Positions 1 through 8,078 of a stretch of DNA of 29,892 nt are shown in pieces; the stretch's first letter is position 1; each line of letters opens with the position of its first letter. A program made the position numbers and the translations under genes. Origin of the DNA: JAADHY01 sp964428935 (GTDB taxonomy: Bacteria > Planctomycetota > Planctomycetia > Planctomycetales > Planctomycetaceae); assembly GCA_964428935.1 (NCBI GenBank), contig CAYSAG010000023.1, forward strand, positions 1 to 29,892, read 5' to 3'. The notes below the pieces were generated by a model that saw nothing but the letters and a program-made list of their open reading frames with translations, was not told the DNA's origin and ran no database searches.

Positions 1-105
1 CAAGCGGCGTTCGTTTCCAGCCTGGTTGCGTCGCTCGGATCTGGTTGCGTCTCGCGCGCGGAACGGTGGCGGCCCACGAGCTCGTGACTCTCGGTCTACA
101 CGAGC

Positions 106-2751
106 CTACGGCCAGCCGTCGACCCATGAGTCGGTCACGGCGAAGGCGTCGTCGATTTGGTCCAGCGGAGCGTCCAGGTTGAGGACGTCGCCGGCTGAAG
201 CGGCGATCCCGTTTCCTCCGCCCGAGACTGTGTCGGCCCGTCCGTCGACCGCCTCCACCAAGTCGTCGCCGGCTTCGCCGAGCAGCGTGTCGGAGCCTGT
301 TCCGCCGTCGAGCCGGTCGTTGCCGTCGCCGCCGAGGGCCACGTCCGAGCCGCGGCCACCGAACAGCGAGTCCTGCCCGCCCAGACCGCTCAACGCGTCG
401 TCGCCCTTCCCGCCGTCCAGCAGGTCGTCACCGGAGCCTCCGACCAGCGTGTCGTTGCCGCCGAAGCCGTACAGGAAAGCTTGCCCGGAGAAAGCGGACG
501 CGTCCAGCCAGTCGTCGCGGTTGGTGCCAACCAGCCTGGCCCGCTCAATGCTCACCAGCACGTCGACTTCGGGCACCGTCCCCAAGTCGGTCAGTGCCGT
601 GTCGCTGAGCAGCAGCTTTCCGGTCGACCGCGCGAATTCGACCAGCAGGTCGTTGCCGTCGTTTCCGAGAATCGTGTCGCTGCCGGGACCGCCGCTCAGG
701 TAGTCCGTACCCGCGGCGCCCTTGACCCAGTCGTTTCCTTCGCCTCCCAGCAGGACGTCGTTCGAGCCTTGTCCGAACAGCGAGTCGTCGCCCGCTTGGC
801 CGTTGAGCGTGTCGCGGCTCGCGCTGCCGAACGCGACGTCGTTGCCGTCGCCGCCCAGCAACCGGTCTTCGGCCAGCCCACCAATCAACGTGTCGTCGCC
901 GCCGGCACCGTCCAGCGTCGTTCGGCCGGGAAAGGTCGACACGTCCAGGCGGTTTGCGCCGGCTCCGCCCGTCAACCAAGCCCGCTCGATTCCAAACAAC
1001 AAGTCGGAGCCGGCGCCGGACAAGCTGGTCGGCGTCAGCGTCAGGTCCGCGTCGGCCTGGTCGAACAGCAGGTCGGCTCCGCCGCGTCCTCCTTTAATCC
1101 AGTCGTCGCCCGGTCCACCACTGACAGTGTCCCAACTGCCGCCCTGGCCGTTGACGTAGTCGTTGCCGTCGCCGCCGAGCAGGCTGTCGTAGCCGCCGGC
1201 TCCGAACAGCGAATCGTTGCCCGCCTGTCCGTCCAGCGTGTCGTTGCCGTTGTCGGCCAGCAGCAAGTCGTCCCCTTCCGACCCGACCAGGAAGTTGTCT
1301 CCGCTGCCGCCGTCCAGCGTGTCGTTGCCAGCGTGACCCCACGCCGAGTCGCTGCCGTCGCCGCCGAGAATCGAGTCGTCACCGTCGAGGCCGTAGATTT
1401 GGTCGTTGCCCGGACCGCCGAGCAGCGTGTCGGCCAGCGGAGTGCCCCCCAGTTGGTCGTCTCCTGCGCCGCCGTCGATCAGGACCGAAGCGGCGAAGAG
1501 CGAGTCGAGGCTGGTCACGGCGACCGTGTCGTCGCCCCCGCCGGCGTTGATGGTCAGGCTGTTGGTCGGGCTGGCGAAGGCCACCGACTCGGCCGTGCCG
1601 ACCGTCACAATTTGCATGACGCCGTCGTCTGGTGTGCCGTCGTCGGACAGCGTAATGGCGTCCGGCGTGTCTGCGTACGTGAAGACGCGGTCGGCCACGT
1701 CCAGGTTGTCCAGAATGGGCTCGAGCCCGGCGAAATCGATTGCCGAGCTGTCCAACATGATGGTTCCGGTCGTCGCGCCCGTGAAAGTGTACTCGGCGCT
1801 GCTGAAGCTGCCGCCGAGCAGCTGCAGCGAGTCGGCAGACGTTTGCCCCAGGCCGTCGAAACGGAGGCCGCCAGGCGGAATGGGGTTGTCCGTCGAGAAG
1901 TCCACGCTCAGCAAGTCGTCGTCGCCGCTGCCCTGAACGACCAGTTGCGTGACCAGCGACGAGTCAACGCTGAAGGCCAACGACCGGTTCACCAACAGTT
2001 CCAGGTTGAGCCCGTTCCGACGCAACTCCAGCACGTCCGGCACGCCGTCGTCCGCGACGCCGCCCCATGGCACGTCGGCCGTGCTGAAGACCAGCTCGCC
2101 GGGCGAGCCCGCCGGAGAAATGACGACCTGGTAGTCTTCCACTTCTCCGTCCATGGCCTCGCCGGTGGGCGAATCGACGCCTTCGGTGCTGATTCGAAAT
2201 CGAGCAAACGTTAGCCCGGGTACGGCCGACGCCGGCACGGGGAAAGAGAGCGTGGTCGTGCCAGGAGAGAGGAAGCTTTGACTGAGCACCAACTTGTCGT
2301 CGGGGTCGTCCCAGTCGCCGTCGTGGCTGAAGTCCACCCACGCGTCCAGGAAGCCGGCTTCGCCTGAGACCGTGACGTCAATGGAAGCCATCTGTCCGGG
2401 GACCAGCGGCGAGTTGAAAACGACGCCGTCCTCGTCGTCGCCGCCAGCGTCGGTGTCGTCGCCGCGAGCTAAAGCGTCGGGCTGGCCGTCGGCGTCTGCG
2501 TCGACTGTCGGACCCAGCCACGGACCACCGCTCAAATCGTGCCGAGCCCCATCGGCCGCCAAGGTCGTGCCGTAGCCGTCGGGCGCGTCACCGAAATCGT
2601 AAAGCGGCCCGGCAAAGCTGGACGACGACAACAGCGTTCGGTCCTCCAGCCACTCGACCACCGCCACTCCCGCAGACGTGCCGACCGTCGACCGACGCCG
2701 CCGCCTGGACCACCTCCAGCCCCTTGCCGACATTGGTCCCACCCACTTCAT
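106..2751 (-). CDS. Planctomycete surface protein: LEDRTLLS motif, GEVEDY domain, RTX Ca2+-binding repeats
   Basis: An 881-residue extracellular or cell-surface protein, probably calcium-stabilised. After a basic N-terminus (RRRRR at 16-20) comes LEDRTLL at 35-41, the signature seen at the N-termini of many large exported planctomycete proteins. A GEVEDY-type domain follows at about 50-212: it opens with YDFGDAPDGYG (51-61), has an acidic DADADGQPD stretch, and ends with GEVEDY at 202-207. From about residue 403 to 870 the protein is mostly GGxGxDxL nonapeptides, the parallel beta-roll RTX repeats that bind Ca2+. ATG at 2751 is chosen because GGAG lies 10 bases upstream and the reading frame before it looks non-coding. 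An internal ATG at 2733 is the alternative. There is no classic signal peptide, as is usual for LEPR/LEDR proteins. The ligand or enzymatic role is unknown; no catalytic domain is visible, so a structural or adhesive role is an inference. Confidence 0.85.
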   Translation of the reverse strand: MKWVGPMSARGWRWSRRRRRSTVGTSAGVAVVEWLEDRTLLSSSSFAGPLYDFGDAPDGYGTTLAADGARHDLSGGPWLGPTVDADADGQPDALARGDDTDAGGDDEDGVVFNSPLVPGQMASIDVTVSGEAGFLDAWVDFSHDGDWDDPDDKLVLSQSFLSPGTTTLSFPVPASAVPGLTFARFRISTEGVDSPTGEAMDGEVEDYQVVISPAGSPGELVFSTADVPWGGVADDGVPDVLELRRNGLNLELLVNRSLAFSVDSSLVTQLVVQGSGDDDLLSVDFSTDNPIPPGGLRFDGLGQTSADSLQLLGGSFSSAEYTFTGATTGTIMLDSSAIDFAGLEPILDNLDVADRVFTYADTPDAITLSDDGTPDDGVMQIVTVGTAESVAFASPTNSLTINAGGGDDTVAVTSLDSLFAASVLIDGGAGDDQLGGTPLADTLLGGPGNDQIYGLDGDDSILGGDGSDSAWGHAGNDTLDGGSGDNFLVGSEGDDLLLADNGNDTLDGQAGNDSLFGAGGYDSLLGGDGNDYVNGQGGSWDTVSGGPGDDWIKGGRGGADLLFDQADADLTLTPTSLSGAGSDLLFGIERAWLTGGAGANRLDVSTFPGRTTLDGAGGDDTLIGGLAEDRLLGGDGNDVAFGSASRDTLNGQAGDDSLFGQGSNDVLLGGEGNDWVKGAAGTDYLSGGPGSDTILGNDGNDLLVEFARSTGKLLLSDTALTDLGTVPEVDVLVSIERARLVGTNRDDWLDASAFSGQAFLYGFGGNDTLVGGSGDDLLDGGKGDDALSGLGGQDSLFGGRGSDVALGGDGNDRLDGGTGSDTLLGEAGDDLVEAVDGRADTVSGGGNGIAASAGDVLNLDAPLDQIDDAFAVTDSWVDGWP

Positions 2752-3134
2752 CGAACTCGTTCTCCGCGTCGTGCTCTTTGCTTTTCGCTGTGTGCCTTTT
2801 CGGTGTTCGAAACCGAGCCGCGCTGTCGAGCGAGAGCCGACGGAGGTCGCTCGCCAACGCGGCACCGCGAACGGTCGGCACGCAAGACGGTCCACGTGCC
2901 GTTTCCCACGCAACAAGAAGGACCTGGCGCGGACCCTCCGTGAAAGCGACCGAACGAAAGCGTCCCGAAGAGAATTCCGTTCGACCAGACCCGCCGTCGC
3001 AACCGGCGACTTCTTGACCGGCGGCCCAGTCCCGGTTCGCAACGCACCGGTGGCCCTCGGTTCCGCTGCTCCCAAGCGGACGTCCTGCACCGCCCTTCTC
3101 TGCCGGCCCGCGTGCAGAGAAACACTCAAACTCC

Positions 3135-3164
3135 AGAGTATGGCCCCGCGCAGACCTAGGTCAA
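3135..3164 (-). promoter_or_regulatory. Candidate sigma70-type promoter for the RTX surface protein
   Basis: Read on the minus strand, TTGACC (3164-3159) is followed after 18 bases by TACTCT (3140-3135). It would give a leader of roughly 375 nt before the ATG at 2751. The -35 box is good and the -10 box is weak, so this is tentative. Confidence 0.3.
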
Positions 3165-3443
3165 CAACTTTTCCCGACGAATGCCGAAAACGGCATGCTG
3201 GACTGACGTCTTCGCCAGACTGGTCCCGACGCAGCCAAAGCGGGTCGTCCGCCACAAAGGCCGTCGTCGGAAGCCGACCCTCTGCCATTTCCGGCGGACT
3301 ACCGACTGCACGGCGCCGGTGGTAAAGTCTTGGTGCGGTCGAGCGGCAAGGGCGCGAGGCCCTGGGTCGAACGAGCCGTCCGGCTTCGAACGGCTGTAGC
3401 GTCCCGAGTGCGAGGGCTGCAACGCGTTGCTGGAACGGTCCGC

Positions 3444-3472
3444 TTGGTTGCAGCAAGCGGCCGCGTTACAGT
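3444..3472 (+). promoter_or_regulatory. Distal candidate promoter for the MFS transporter (TTGGTT-17-TACAGT)
   Basis: TTGGTT at 3444-3449 and TACAGT at 3467-3472 are separated by exactly 17 bases. The arrangement is duplicated 117 bases downstream with an identical -35 hexamer and a similar spacer ending in CCGCGT, which makes a chance match less likely. Confidence 0.45.
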
Positions 3473-3560
3473 CAGGACGCGCAAAGAGGCTCCCGGGACG
3501 TGCGGACTGCGTCGGTCGCCTCTGCCAGACCGGCAGCCAGTCTGGCGCAGAAGCGCCGGC

Positions 3561-3589
3561 TTGGTTACGGCCACAAGCCGCGTTAGGAT
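3561..3589 (+). promoter_or_regulatory. Proximal candidate promoter for the MFS transporter (TTGGTT-17-TAGGAT)
   Basis: TTGGTT at 3561-3566, 17 bases, then TAGGAT at 3584-3589. The predicted transcript would start near 3596, leaving about 63 nt before the ATG at 3659. It shares its -35 box and the 3' part of the spacer with the distal copy. Confidence 0.5.
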
Positions 3590-3658
3590 AGCCCCCGTCG
3601 GACGGTCCGTCTGGGACACCGCCAGTTCGTGGAAGGCTTAGCAACAGGGGAGGCAGTA

Positions 3659-4831
3659 ATGAGCTGGGAAGTCTACATTCCGCTGAGCTTGGTCATGTTT
3701 TTTGAGTACGCCGTCTGGGGGGCGTGGGCTCCTGTTCTGGCCGCGCGGCTGCTCGGGCCGCTCAAGATGTCGGGCAAACAGTCGGGCTGGATTTACGCCA
3801 CCTTGCCGTTGGCCTGCATTGTCGCCCCGCTCATCGGGGGCCAACTGGCGGACCAGTGGTTCGAGATTCGGTGGATTCTGCTGGCGGCTCATCTGATCGG
3901 AGCCGTGCTCCTGTTCGTGGCTGCTCGACAAGAGAAGTTCTGGCCGCTGTTTTGGGCCATGTTCGGGTGGTCGATGTGTTACGCCGCGACCATGCCGCTG
4001 GTCAACGCCATTTTGTTCGAGAAAATCCCTGACGCCGACACGCAGGCGAAAGTGTTCCTGTGGGCTCCCGTCGCGTGGGCTCTGGCCGGCTACGCTCTGA
4101 CAGCCTGGCGCTGGGTGTTCAAGACCGAAGAGCAAGGCCGAGACTGCCTGTACTGGGCGTCGATCCTGTCGGTTGCCATGGTCGTGTCGTGCCTGTTCCT
4201 TCCTCCGAACCAGCCGGCTGGAACTGGTGAAATTCCCATTCTGAAGGCCTTTGGGCAATTGCGGGACGTGAACCTGCTGGTCTTCGTCATTGTTTCGCTG
4301 GTCGTGGCCGGCCTCATGCAGTTCTACTTCCTCGGCTCGGCCCAATTCATGATCGACATGGGCATTTCGGGCAAGAACATTCCGGCCATCATGGCCATTG
4401 CCCAGGCCGTTCAGGCAGTCGCCACCTTTTTCCTGCTGGCAAAGGCCGTGGAAGGGATTGGTTACAAGTGGACGTTGATTGTCGGGGCAGCCGCGTGGTT
4501 GCTGTTGTACGTCGAGTACGTGGTTGGAAAGCCTCGCTGGCTGATCGTCGTCGTTCAGGCGTTGCACGGCATTGCTTACGTGTTCTTCATCATTGCCGGT
4601 CAGATGTTCATGAACGCGTTGGCGGCTCCGGAAATTCGCAGTTCGATGCAGGCCTTGCTGTTCGCGGCCACGGTGGGAGTCGGCCTGTTCCTGGGAACGC
4701 AGTTCGCCGGTTTGGTCATGGACCAGTCCAAGGCCGAGGGCCGGTTCCAGTGGCCCAAGGTGTGGATTGTGCCGGCCGTCGTGCTGGTGGTGTGCATTTT
4801 GGTGCTGGCCGGGGTCTTGAAACCAGCGTGA
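3659..4831 (+). CDS. MFS transporter, nucleoside:H+ symporter-like
   Basis: A 390-residue inner-membrane protein of the major facilitator superfamily. The N-terminus MSWEVYIPLSLVMFFEYAVW and the following WGAWAPVLA match the nucleoside:H+ symporter (NupG/XapB-like) group found in many planctomycetes. Hydrophobic segments alternate with short loops along the whole chain, consistent with 12 membrane helices, including the GGQLADQWF loop after helix 2. ATG 3659 is chosen over an in-frame ATG at 3629 because GGGGAGG lies five bases before it. Uptake of nucleosides or a related small polar molecule is inferred from family resemblance. The sulfatase follows 284 bases downstream on the same strand, with no clear promoter between, so they may share a transcript. 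Confidence 0.82.
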   Translation: MSWEVYIPLSLVMFFEYAVWGAWAPVLAARLLGPLKMSGKQSGWIYATLPLACIVAPLIGGQLADQWFEIRWILLAAHLIGAVLLFVAARQEKFWPLFWAMFGWSMCYAATMPLVNAILFEKIPDADTQAKVFLWAPVAWALAGYALTAWRWVFKTEEQGRDCLYWASILSVAMVVSCLFLPPNQPAGTGEIPILKAFGQLRDVNLLVFVIVSLVVAGLMQFYFLGSAQFMIDMGISGKNIPAIMAIAQAVQAVATFFLLAKAVEGIGYKWTLIVGAAAWLLLYVEYVVGKPRWLIVVVQALHGIAYVFFIIAGQMFMNALAAPEIRSSMQALLFAATVGVGLFLGTQFAGLVMDQSKAEGRFQWPKVWIVPAVVLVVCILVLAGVLKPA

Positions 4832-5115
4832 CCGGCTGGTCCACTAGACGGACTAGCGAGGTCGGTCTCCGGCGAGGCCTGAGTCGGGCTCTAGCAAGGG
4901 CGTGCGAGAGCAAGTCCTAGCGGCTGAACTTGGCGTCTGCCCAGTCGAGGCGGCGTCAGAGCCGCAGTGAAGCCTCCGTTGGTAGAGCACGGCCGGCAAC
5001 GGCACGAGGTCTCGTCCCGTGGCCGACACCGGCTGGGCGAGGCGACACGTGGAAAAGGCGCCAGCGAGCGTGGCGCTCGCGCTGGTCGAACGGTCAACCG
5101 GAAAGGAGAGACCCG

Positions 5116-7023
5116 ATGAAACGTGCAGTGTGGTGGTTGTTGGCAGTGCCCCTTGTTGTTTGTTGGACGGGGGTGGGACAGGCGGCCGAACGGCCGAGGC
5201 CGAACATTTTGTGGCTGACGGCTGAAGACCACGGTCCACAGTTGGGTTGTTACGGGGACAAGTTCGCCACCACCCCAAACCTGGACCGTCTGGCGGCCAA
5301 GGGCATGATTTACACCAACTGCTGGTCCAACGCGCCCGTGTGCGCCCCGGCCCGAACGACCATCATTACCGGCGTCTACCCGCCCTCGACCGGCTCTCAG
5401 CACATGCGCAGCATGCTTCCCATGCCCGCGTTCATGAAAATGTACCCACAGTTCCTGCGCGAAGCGGGCTACTACTGCACGAACAACCGCAAGGAAGACT
5501 ACAACCTGGAGAAGCCGGGGCAGGTGTGGGACGAGTCGTCCGGTAAGGCCCACTGGAAAAACCGCAAGCCCGGGCAACCGTTCTTCGCGATTTTCAACTT
5601 CACGGTTACCCACGAGAGCCAGATTCGCAAGCGGCCTCACAAATGGGTGCACGACCCCAATCGGGTCCGTGTTCCGGCCTACCACCCGGACACACCGGAG
5701 GTCCGCAAGGACTGGGCCCAGTACTACGACCAGTTGACCGAGGTGGACCGTCTGGTCGGACAAAGGCTGAAGGAACTGGAAGAGGCGGAGCTGGAAGACG
5801 ACACCATTGTCTTCTACTACGCAGACCACGGTCCCGGCATGCCGCGGTGCAAACGCTGGCCTTACGACTCGGGCCTGCGCGTGCCGCTGATTCTCTACAT
5901 TCCCGACACGTTCGCCTACCTCCGTCCGAAAGACTACGTGCCCGGCGGCAAGTCGGACCGGCTCGTCAGTTTCGTCGACCTGGCTCCGACGCTGCTCAGC
6001 CTGGTCGGCATCAAGCCGCCCGAGTGGATGCAAGGGCACGCGTTCGCGGGCGTGTACGAGGAGCCGCCGCAGCCGTACATTTACGGCTTCCGCGGCCGAA
6101 TGGACGAGCGGTACGACATGGTCCGCTCCGTCCGCGACCAGCGCTACATTTACATTCGCAACTACATGCCTCACAAGATCTACGGTCAGTACATCGCCTA
6201 CATGTTCCAGACGCCCACCACGCAGGTGTGGAAGAAGCTCTACGACGAGGGCAAACTGCAGCCGCCGCAAACGTACTTCTGGGAGCGGAAGCCGCCCGAG
6301 GAGCTGTACGACCTGTGGAACGACCCCGACGAGGTCCACAACCTGGCTAGCTCACCAGACCACCAAGACGTCCTGCGCCGACTCCGGAAGGCTCAGCGTC
6401 AGTGGTGTCTGAGCATTCGCGACCTCGGGTTCCTGCCCGAAGGCGAAATCCACAGCCGCTCGAAAGGCTCCACGCCCTACGAAATGGGGCACGACGACTC
6501 GAAGTACCCGCTTCGGCGAATCATGGACACGGCCGAGCTGGCGTCGATGCTCCAGCCCGGCGCGCTGCCCACACTGCAGCGCCGTCTGTCCGACCCCGAC
6601 AGCGCGGTCCGCTACTGGGCCGTCCTGGGGATTTGGATGCGTGGCGAGCCGGCCGTGATGCAGTCGCTGGACCTGTTGAGGACGGCGCTGAACGACTCGT
6701 CGCCTTACGTGCGCATTCAAGCGGCTCAGGCATTGGCGACGTACGGGTCGGACCAGGACCGGCAGAAGTCGCTGGACGTACTGATTGAGCTGGCCGACAT
6801 TCAACACCACGGCGTCTTCTCGGCCATGTACGCCCTGAACGCCATTGACGAGTTGGACCAGAAGGCCGCTCCGCTGCTCGACGCCATTGCCAAACTGCCA
6901 CAGAAGGCTTCGGACACACCGCGCCGCATGAGCGGCTACGTGCCGCGACTGATCGAAAAGATTCTGGCCGACCTCACCGGCTCCCCCACCCCAGCGAAAG
7001 CACCAGCCAGGCGACGACGGTGA
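5116..7023 (+). CDS. Exported sulfatase with C-terminal HEAT-like repeats
   Basis: A 635-residue exported member of the type I (formylglycine) sulfatase family, which hydrolyses sulfate esters or sulfamates, probably on polysaccharides. A signal peptide spans about 1-24, ending in GQAA. The metal-binding segment LTAEDHG lies at 34-40. The CxPxR motif is CAPAR, with the Cys to be converted to formylglycine at residue 76. A second metal-site segment YYADHG carries D237 and H238. From about residue 475 to 620 the chain changes to helical repeats with leucine, alanine and valine spacing typical of HEAT/armadillo repeats. ATG 5116 has AAAGGAG just upstream and begins the signal peptide; the frame before it is not protein-like. 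It resembles the heparan N-sulfatase-like group (AWSNAPVCAPAR style), but the substrate cannot be told. No sulfatase-maturing enzyme is in the window. The 3' end overlaps rsmE on the other strand by 50 bases. Confidence 0.9.
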   Translation: MKRAVWWLLAVPLVVCWTGVGQAAERPRPNILWLTAEDHGPQLGCYGDKFATTPNLDRLAAKGMIYTNCWSNAPVCAPARTTIITGVYPPSTGSQHMRSMLPMPAFMKMYPQFLREAGYYCTNNRKEDYNLEKPGQVWDESSGKAHWKNRKPGQPFFAIFNFTVTHESQIRKRPHKWVHDPNRVRVPAYHPDTPEVRKDWAQYYDQLTEVDRLVGQRLKELEEAELEDDTIVFYYADHGPGMPRCKRWPYDSGLRVPLILYIPDTFAYLRPKDYVPGGKSDRLVSFVDLAPTLLSLVGIKPPEWMQGHAFAGVYEEPPQPYIYGFRGRMDERYDMVRSVRDQRYIYIRNYMPHKIYGQYIAYMFQTPTTQVWKKLYDEGKLQPPQTYFWERKPPEELYDLWNDPDEVHNLASSPDHQDVLRRLRKAQRQWCLSIRDLGFLPEGEIHSRSKGSTPYEMGHDDSKYPLRRIMDTAELASMLQPGALPTLQRRLSDPDSAVRYWAVLGIWMRGEPAVMQSLDLLRTALNDSSPYVRIQAAQALATYGSDQDRQKSLDVLIELADIQHHGVFSAMYALNAIDELDQKAAPLLDAIAKLPQKASDTPRRMSGYVPRLIEKILADLTGSPTPAKAPARRRR

Positions 7024-7705
7024 GCCCGGCGGTTTCGACCCGGAGCGTGCGGGGACCCAGGCTGAGCAGCTCGGCCCCCGCCGCCCGCGCGTCCGTCAGC
7101 TCCTGTTCCGTGAACCCTCCCTCCGGCCCCACGGCCACGCAGACCGGACGCCACTCTTGGGCCAGCTGCTCCAGCAAGCCGAGGTCGGCGGGGCGACCGA
7201 CCGGGTCCGCCACCAGCAGCGACTGTCGACCAGCCGTCTGCTGCACGAACGACGTCCACGGAACCGGCTGGGCTATTTCCATCAGCCAGTTCCGGCCGCA
7301 CTGTTTGCAGGCCTCGACCACCGTCTGCCGCAGCTTGTCTTGCTTCCCTTCGGACGGCACCACCACGCTGCGTTGACAGACCAGCGGCACGAACCGGTCC
7401 ACGCCCAGCTCGGTTGCCTTCTCGACCAGCCACCGCGCGCGGTCGCCTTTCGGCAAAGCGGAAGCCAAAGTGACGGGCGGCGAGTTGTCGCGAGGTACCG
7501 TCCGCCGCTCGACCAGCTCCAGCACGACCGACCGCCGCCCCAGTTGGGAAACGACAGCCCGGGCCACCCCGCCGCGTCCGTCAAACAGTTCCACCTGGTC
7601 GCCCACCCGGTGTCGCAGCACGTGGACCAAGTGGTGAGCTTCCGTCCCAGAAAGCTCGACCGTCTGCGCGTCCAGTCCGGCCTCGGCGAAGAACCGGTCT
7701 GCCAC
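6974..7705 (-). CDS. rsmE: 16S rRNA (uracil-N3)-methyltransferase RsmE
   Basis: A 243-residue SPOUT-class methyltransferase that methylates N3 of U1498 in the 30S decoding region, using S-adenosylmethionine. An N-terminal RNA-binding part (PUA-like) includes TEAHHLVHVLRHRVGD (21-36). The knotted methyltransferase domain carries KGDRARWLVEKATELGV (86-102), EACKQCGR (131-138), VGPEGGF (192-198) and LGPRTLRVETA (216-226), all RsmE hallmarks. The start is GTG 7705: AAGGAG sits nine bases upstream and the length fits the family. Upstream residues in the same frame translate the dispersed repeat at 7736-7760 and are not RsmE-like. Its stop lies within the sulfatase gene, so the two genes converge with a 50-base overlap. 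Confidence 0.93.
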   Translation of the reverse strand: MADRFFAEAGLDAQTVELSGTEAHHLVHVLRHRVGDQVELFDGRGGVARAVVSQLGRRSVVLELVERRTVPRDNSPPVTLASALPKGDRARWLVEKATELGVDRFVPLVCQRSVVVPSEGKQDKLRQTVVEACKQCGRNWLMEIAQPVPWTSFVQQTAGRQSLLVADPVGRPADLGLLEQLAQEWRPVCVAVGPEGGFTEQELTDARAAGAELLSLGPRTLRVETAGLTVVAWLVLSLGWGSR

Positions 7706-7735
7706 TTGTCGAGACTCCTTGTTGCGACCCGCCAG

Positions 7736-7760
7736 CGGCCACGACGGAGCGTGGCCCTCC
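7736..7760 (+). repeat. Dispersed hairpin repeat, single copy
   Basis: GGCCACG at 7737-7743 and CGTGGCC at 7750-7756 form a perfect 7-bp stem around the loop ACGGAG, followed by CTCC. The same core occurs four times in tandem at 17521-17636 and twice, degenerate and inverted, at 26828-26917. All copies lie between genes. Confidence 0.8.
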
Positions 7761-7796
7761 AGTTCTCGGAACACGCTCCAGTTCCCGGAACACCCC
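7759..7796 (+). repeat. Two 19-base direct repeats, each with a GTTC..GGAAC palindrome
   Basis: Units at 7759-7777 and 7778-7796 share the frame CCAGTTCyCGGAACAC. Each contains the 11-base palindrome GTTCTCGGAAC or GTTCCCGGAAC, spaced 19 bases apart. They abut the dispersed repeat and may be its variable tail. A pair of protein-binding sites is the other possibility. Confidence 0.55.
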
Positions 7797-7930
7797 CGGT
7801 TACCTCCCGAGCAGCTCACGCTCCCACTTTCGTGTCCGACCGTCCGGACAGCGCGGTTTCGGCCCGACCGTCCGGCTCACGAGCGTTCGTTCTTCCGGGT
7901 TTCGCTCACGCCCGACCGCCGAGCTTGCCG

Positions 7931-7936
7931 ATTATA
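7931..7936 (-). promoter_or_regulatory. rsmE: Candidate -10 element (TATAAT) upstream of rsmE
   Basis: On the minus strand this is a perfect TATAAT in an otherwise G+C-rich region, about 225 bases before the rsmE start. No TTG-type -35 hexamer stands 16-18 bases upstream, so it is only a half-promoter match. Confidence 0.35.
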
Positions 7937-8078
7937 GCGATTGAGCCGGCTGTCGGGACGCAGGCGGGACGGGCCGTGGCTGCGCGCCGGGGTGGGCATC
8001 TGGAAGGCGGTCGGCTGCGCGGCCCTGTCGGCCCACGCCTCTTTGGAAGAAACTTCTGTCGTTGGGAAAGCCGCCAGC

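Larger units (their letters stand above)
2752..3658. other. Long divergent intergenic region
   Basis: This 907-base gap separates the surface protein (-) from the MFS transporter (+). Reading frames across it, such as one on the minus strand at 3156-3644, have compositions unlike the real genes, no Shine-Dalgarno and no recognisable motif, so I call none. It holds one promoter candidate for the minus-strand gene (3135-3164) and two closely similar ones for the transporter (3444-3472 and 3561-3589). Confidence 0.6.
7706..8078. other. Divergent gap between rsmE and the AAA ATPase gene
   Basis: These 373 bases hold one copy of the dispersed hairpin repeat (7736-7760), a pair of palindromic 19-base units (7759-7796) and a perfect TATAAT on the minus strand at 7936-7931. 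I see no gene. No convincing promoter for the plus-strand ATPase gene was found. Confidence 0.6.

Noticed and set aside
481..2214. 577-codon open frame on the plus strand opposite the RTX protein
   Set aside because: The RTX and GEVEDY motifs on the minus strand are unambiguous. The plus-strand product is a repetitive Val/Gln/Ala shadow of the repeats.
3156..3644. 162-codon minus-strand frame in the divergent gap
   Set aside because: Composition is rich in Arg, Ser and Pro without hydrophobic patterning. There is no ribosome site, and it overlaps two promoter candidates.
4891..6339. 482-codon minus-strand frame opposite the sulfatase
   Set aside because: It lies antisense to the catalytic domain, has no ribosome site, and has the Val/Arg/Leu-rich composition of a shadow frame.
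7706..7819. N-terminal extension of RsmE to 7819
   Set aside because: The added residues translate the dispersed repeat. GTG 7705 has AAGGAG and gives the normal family length.
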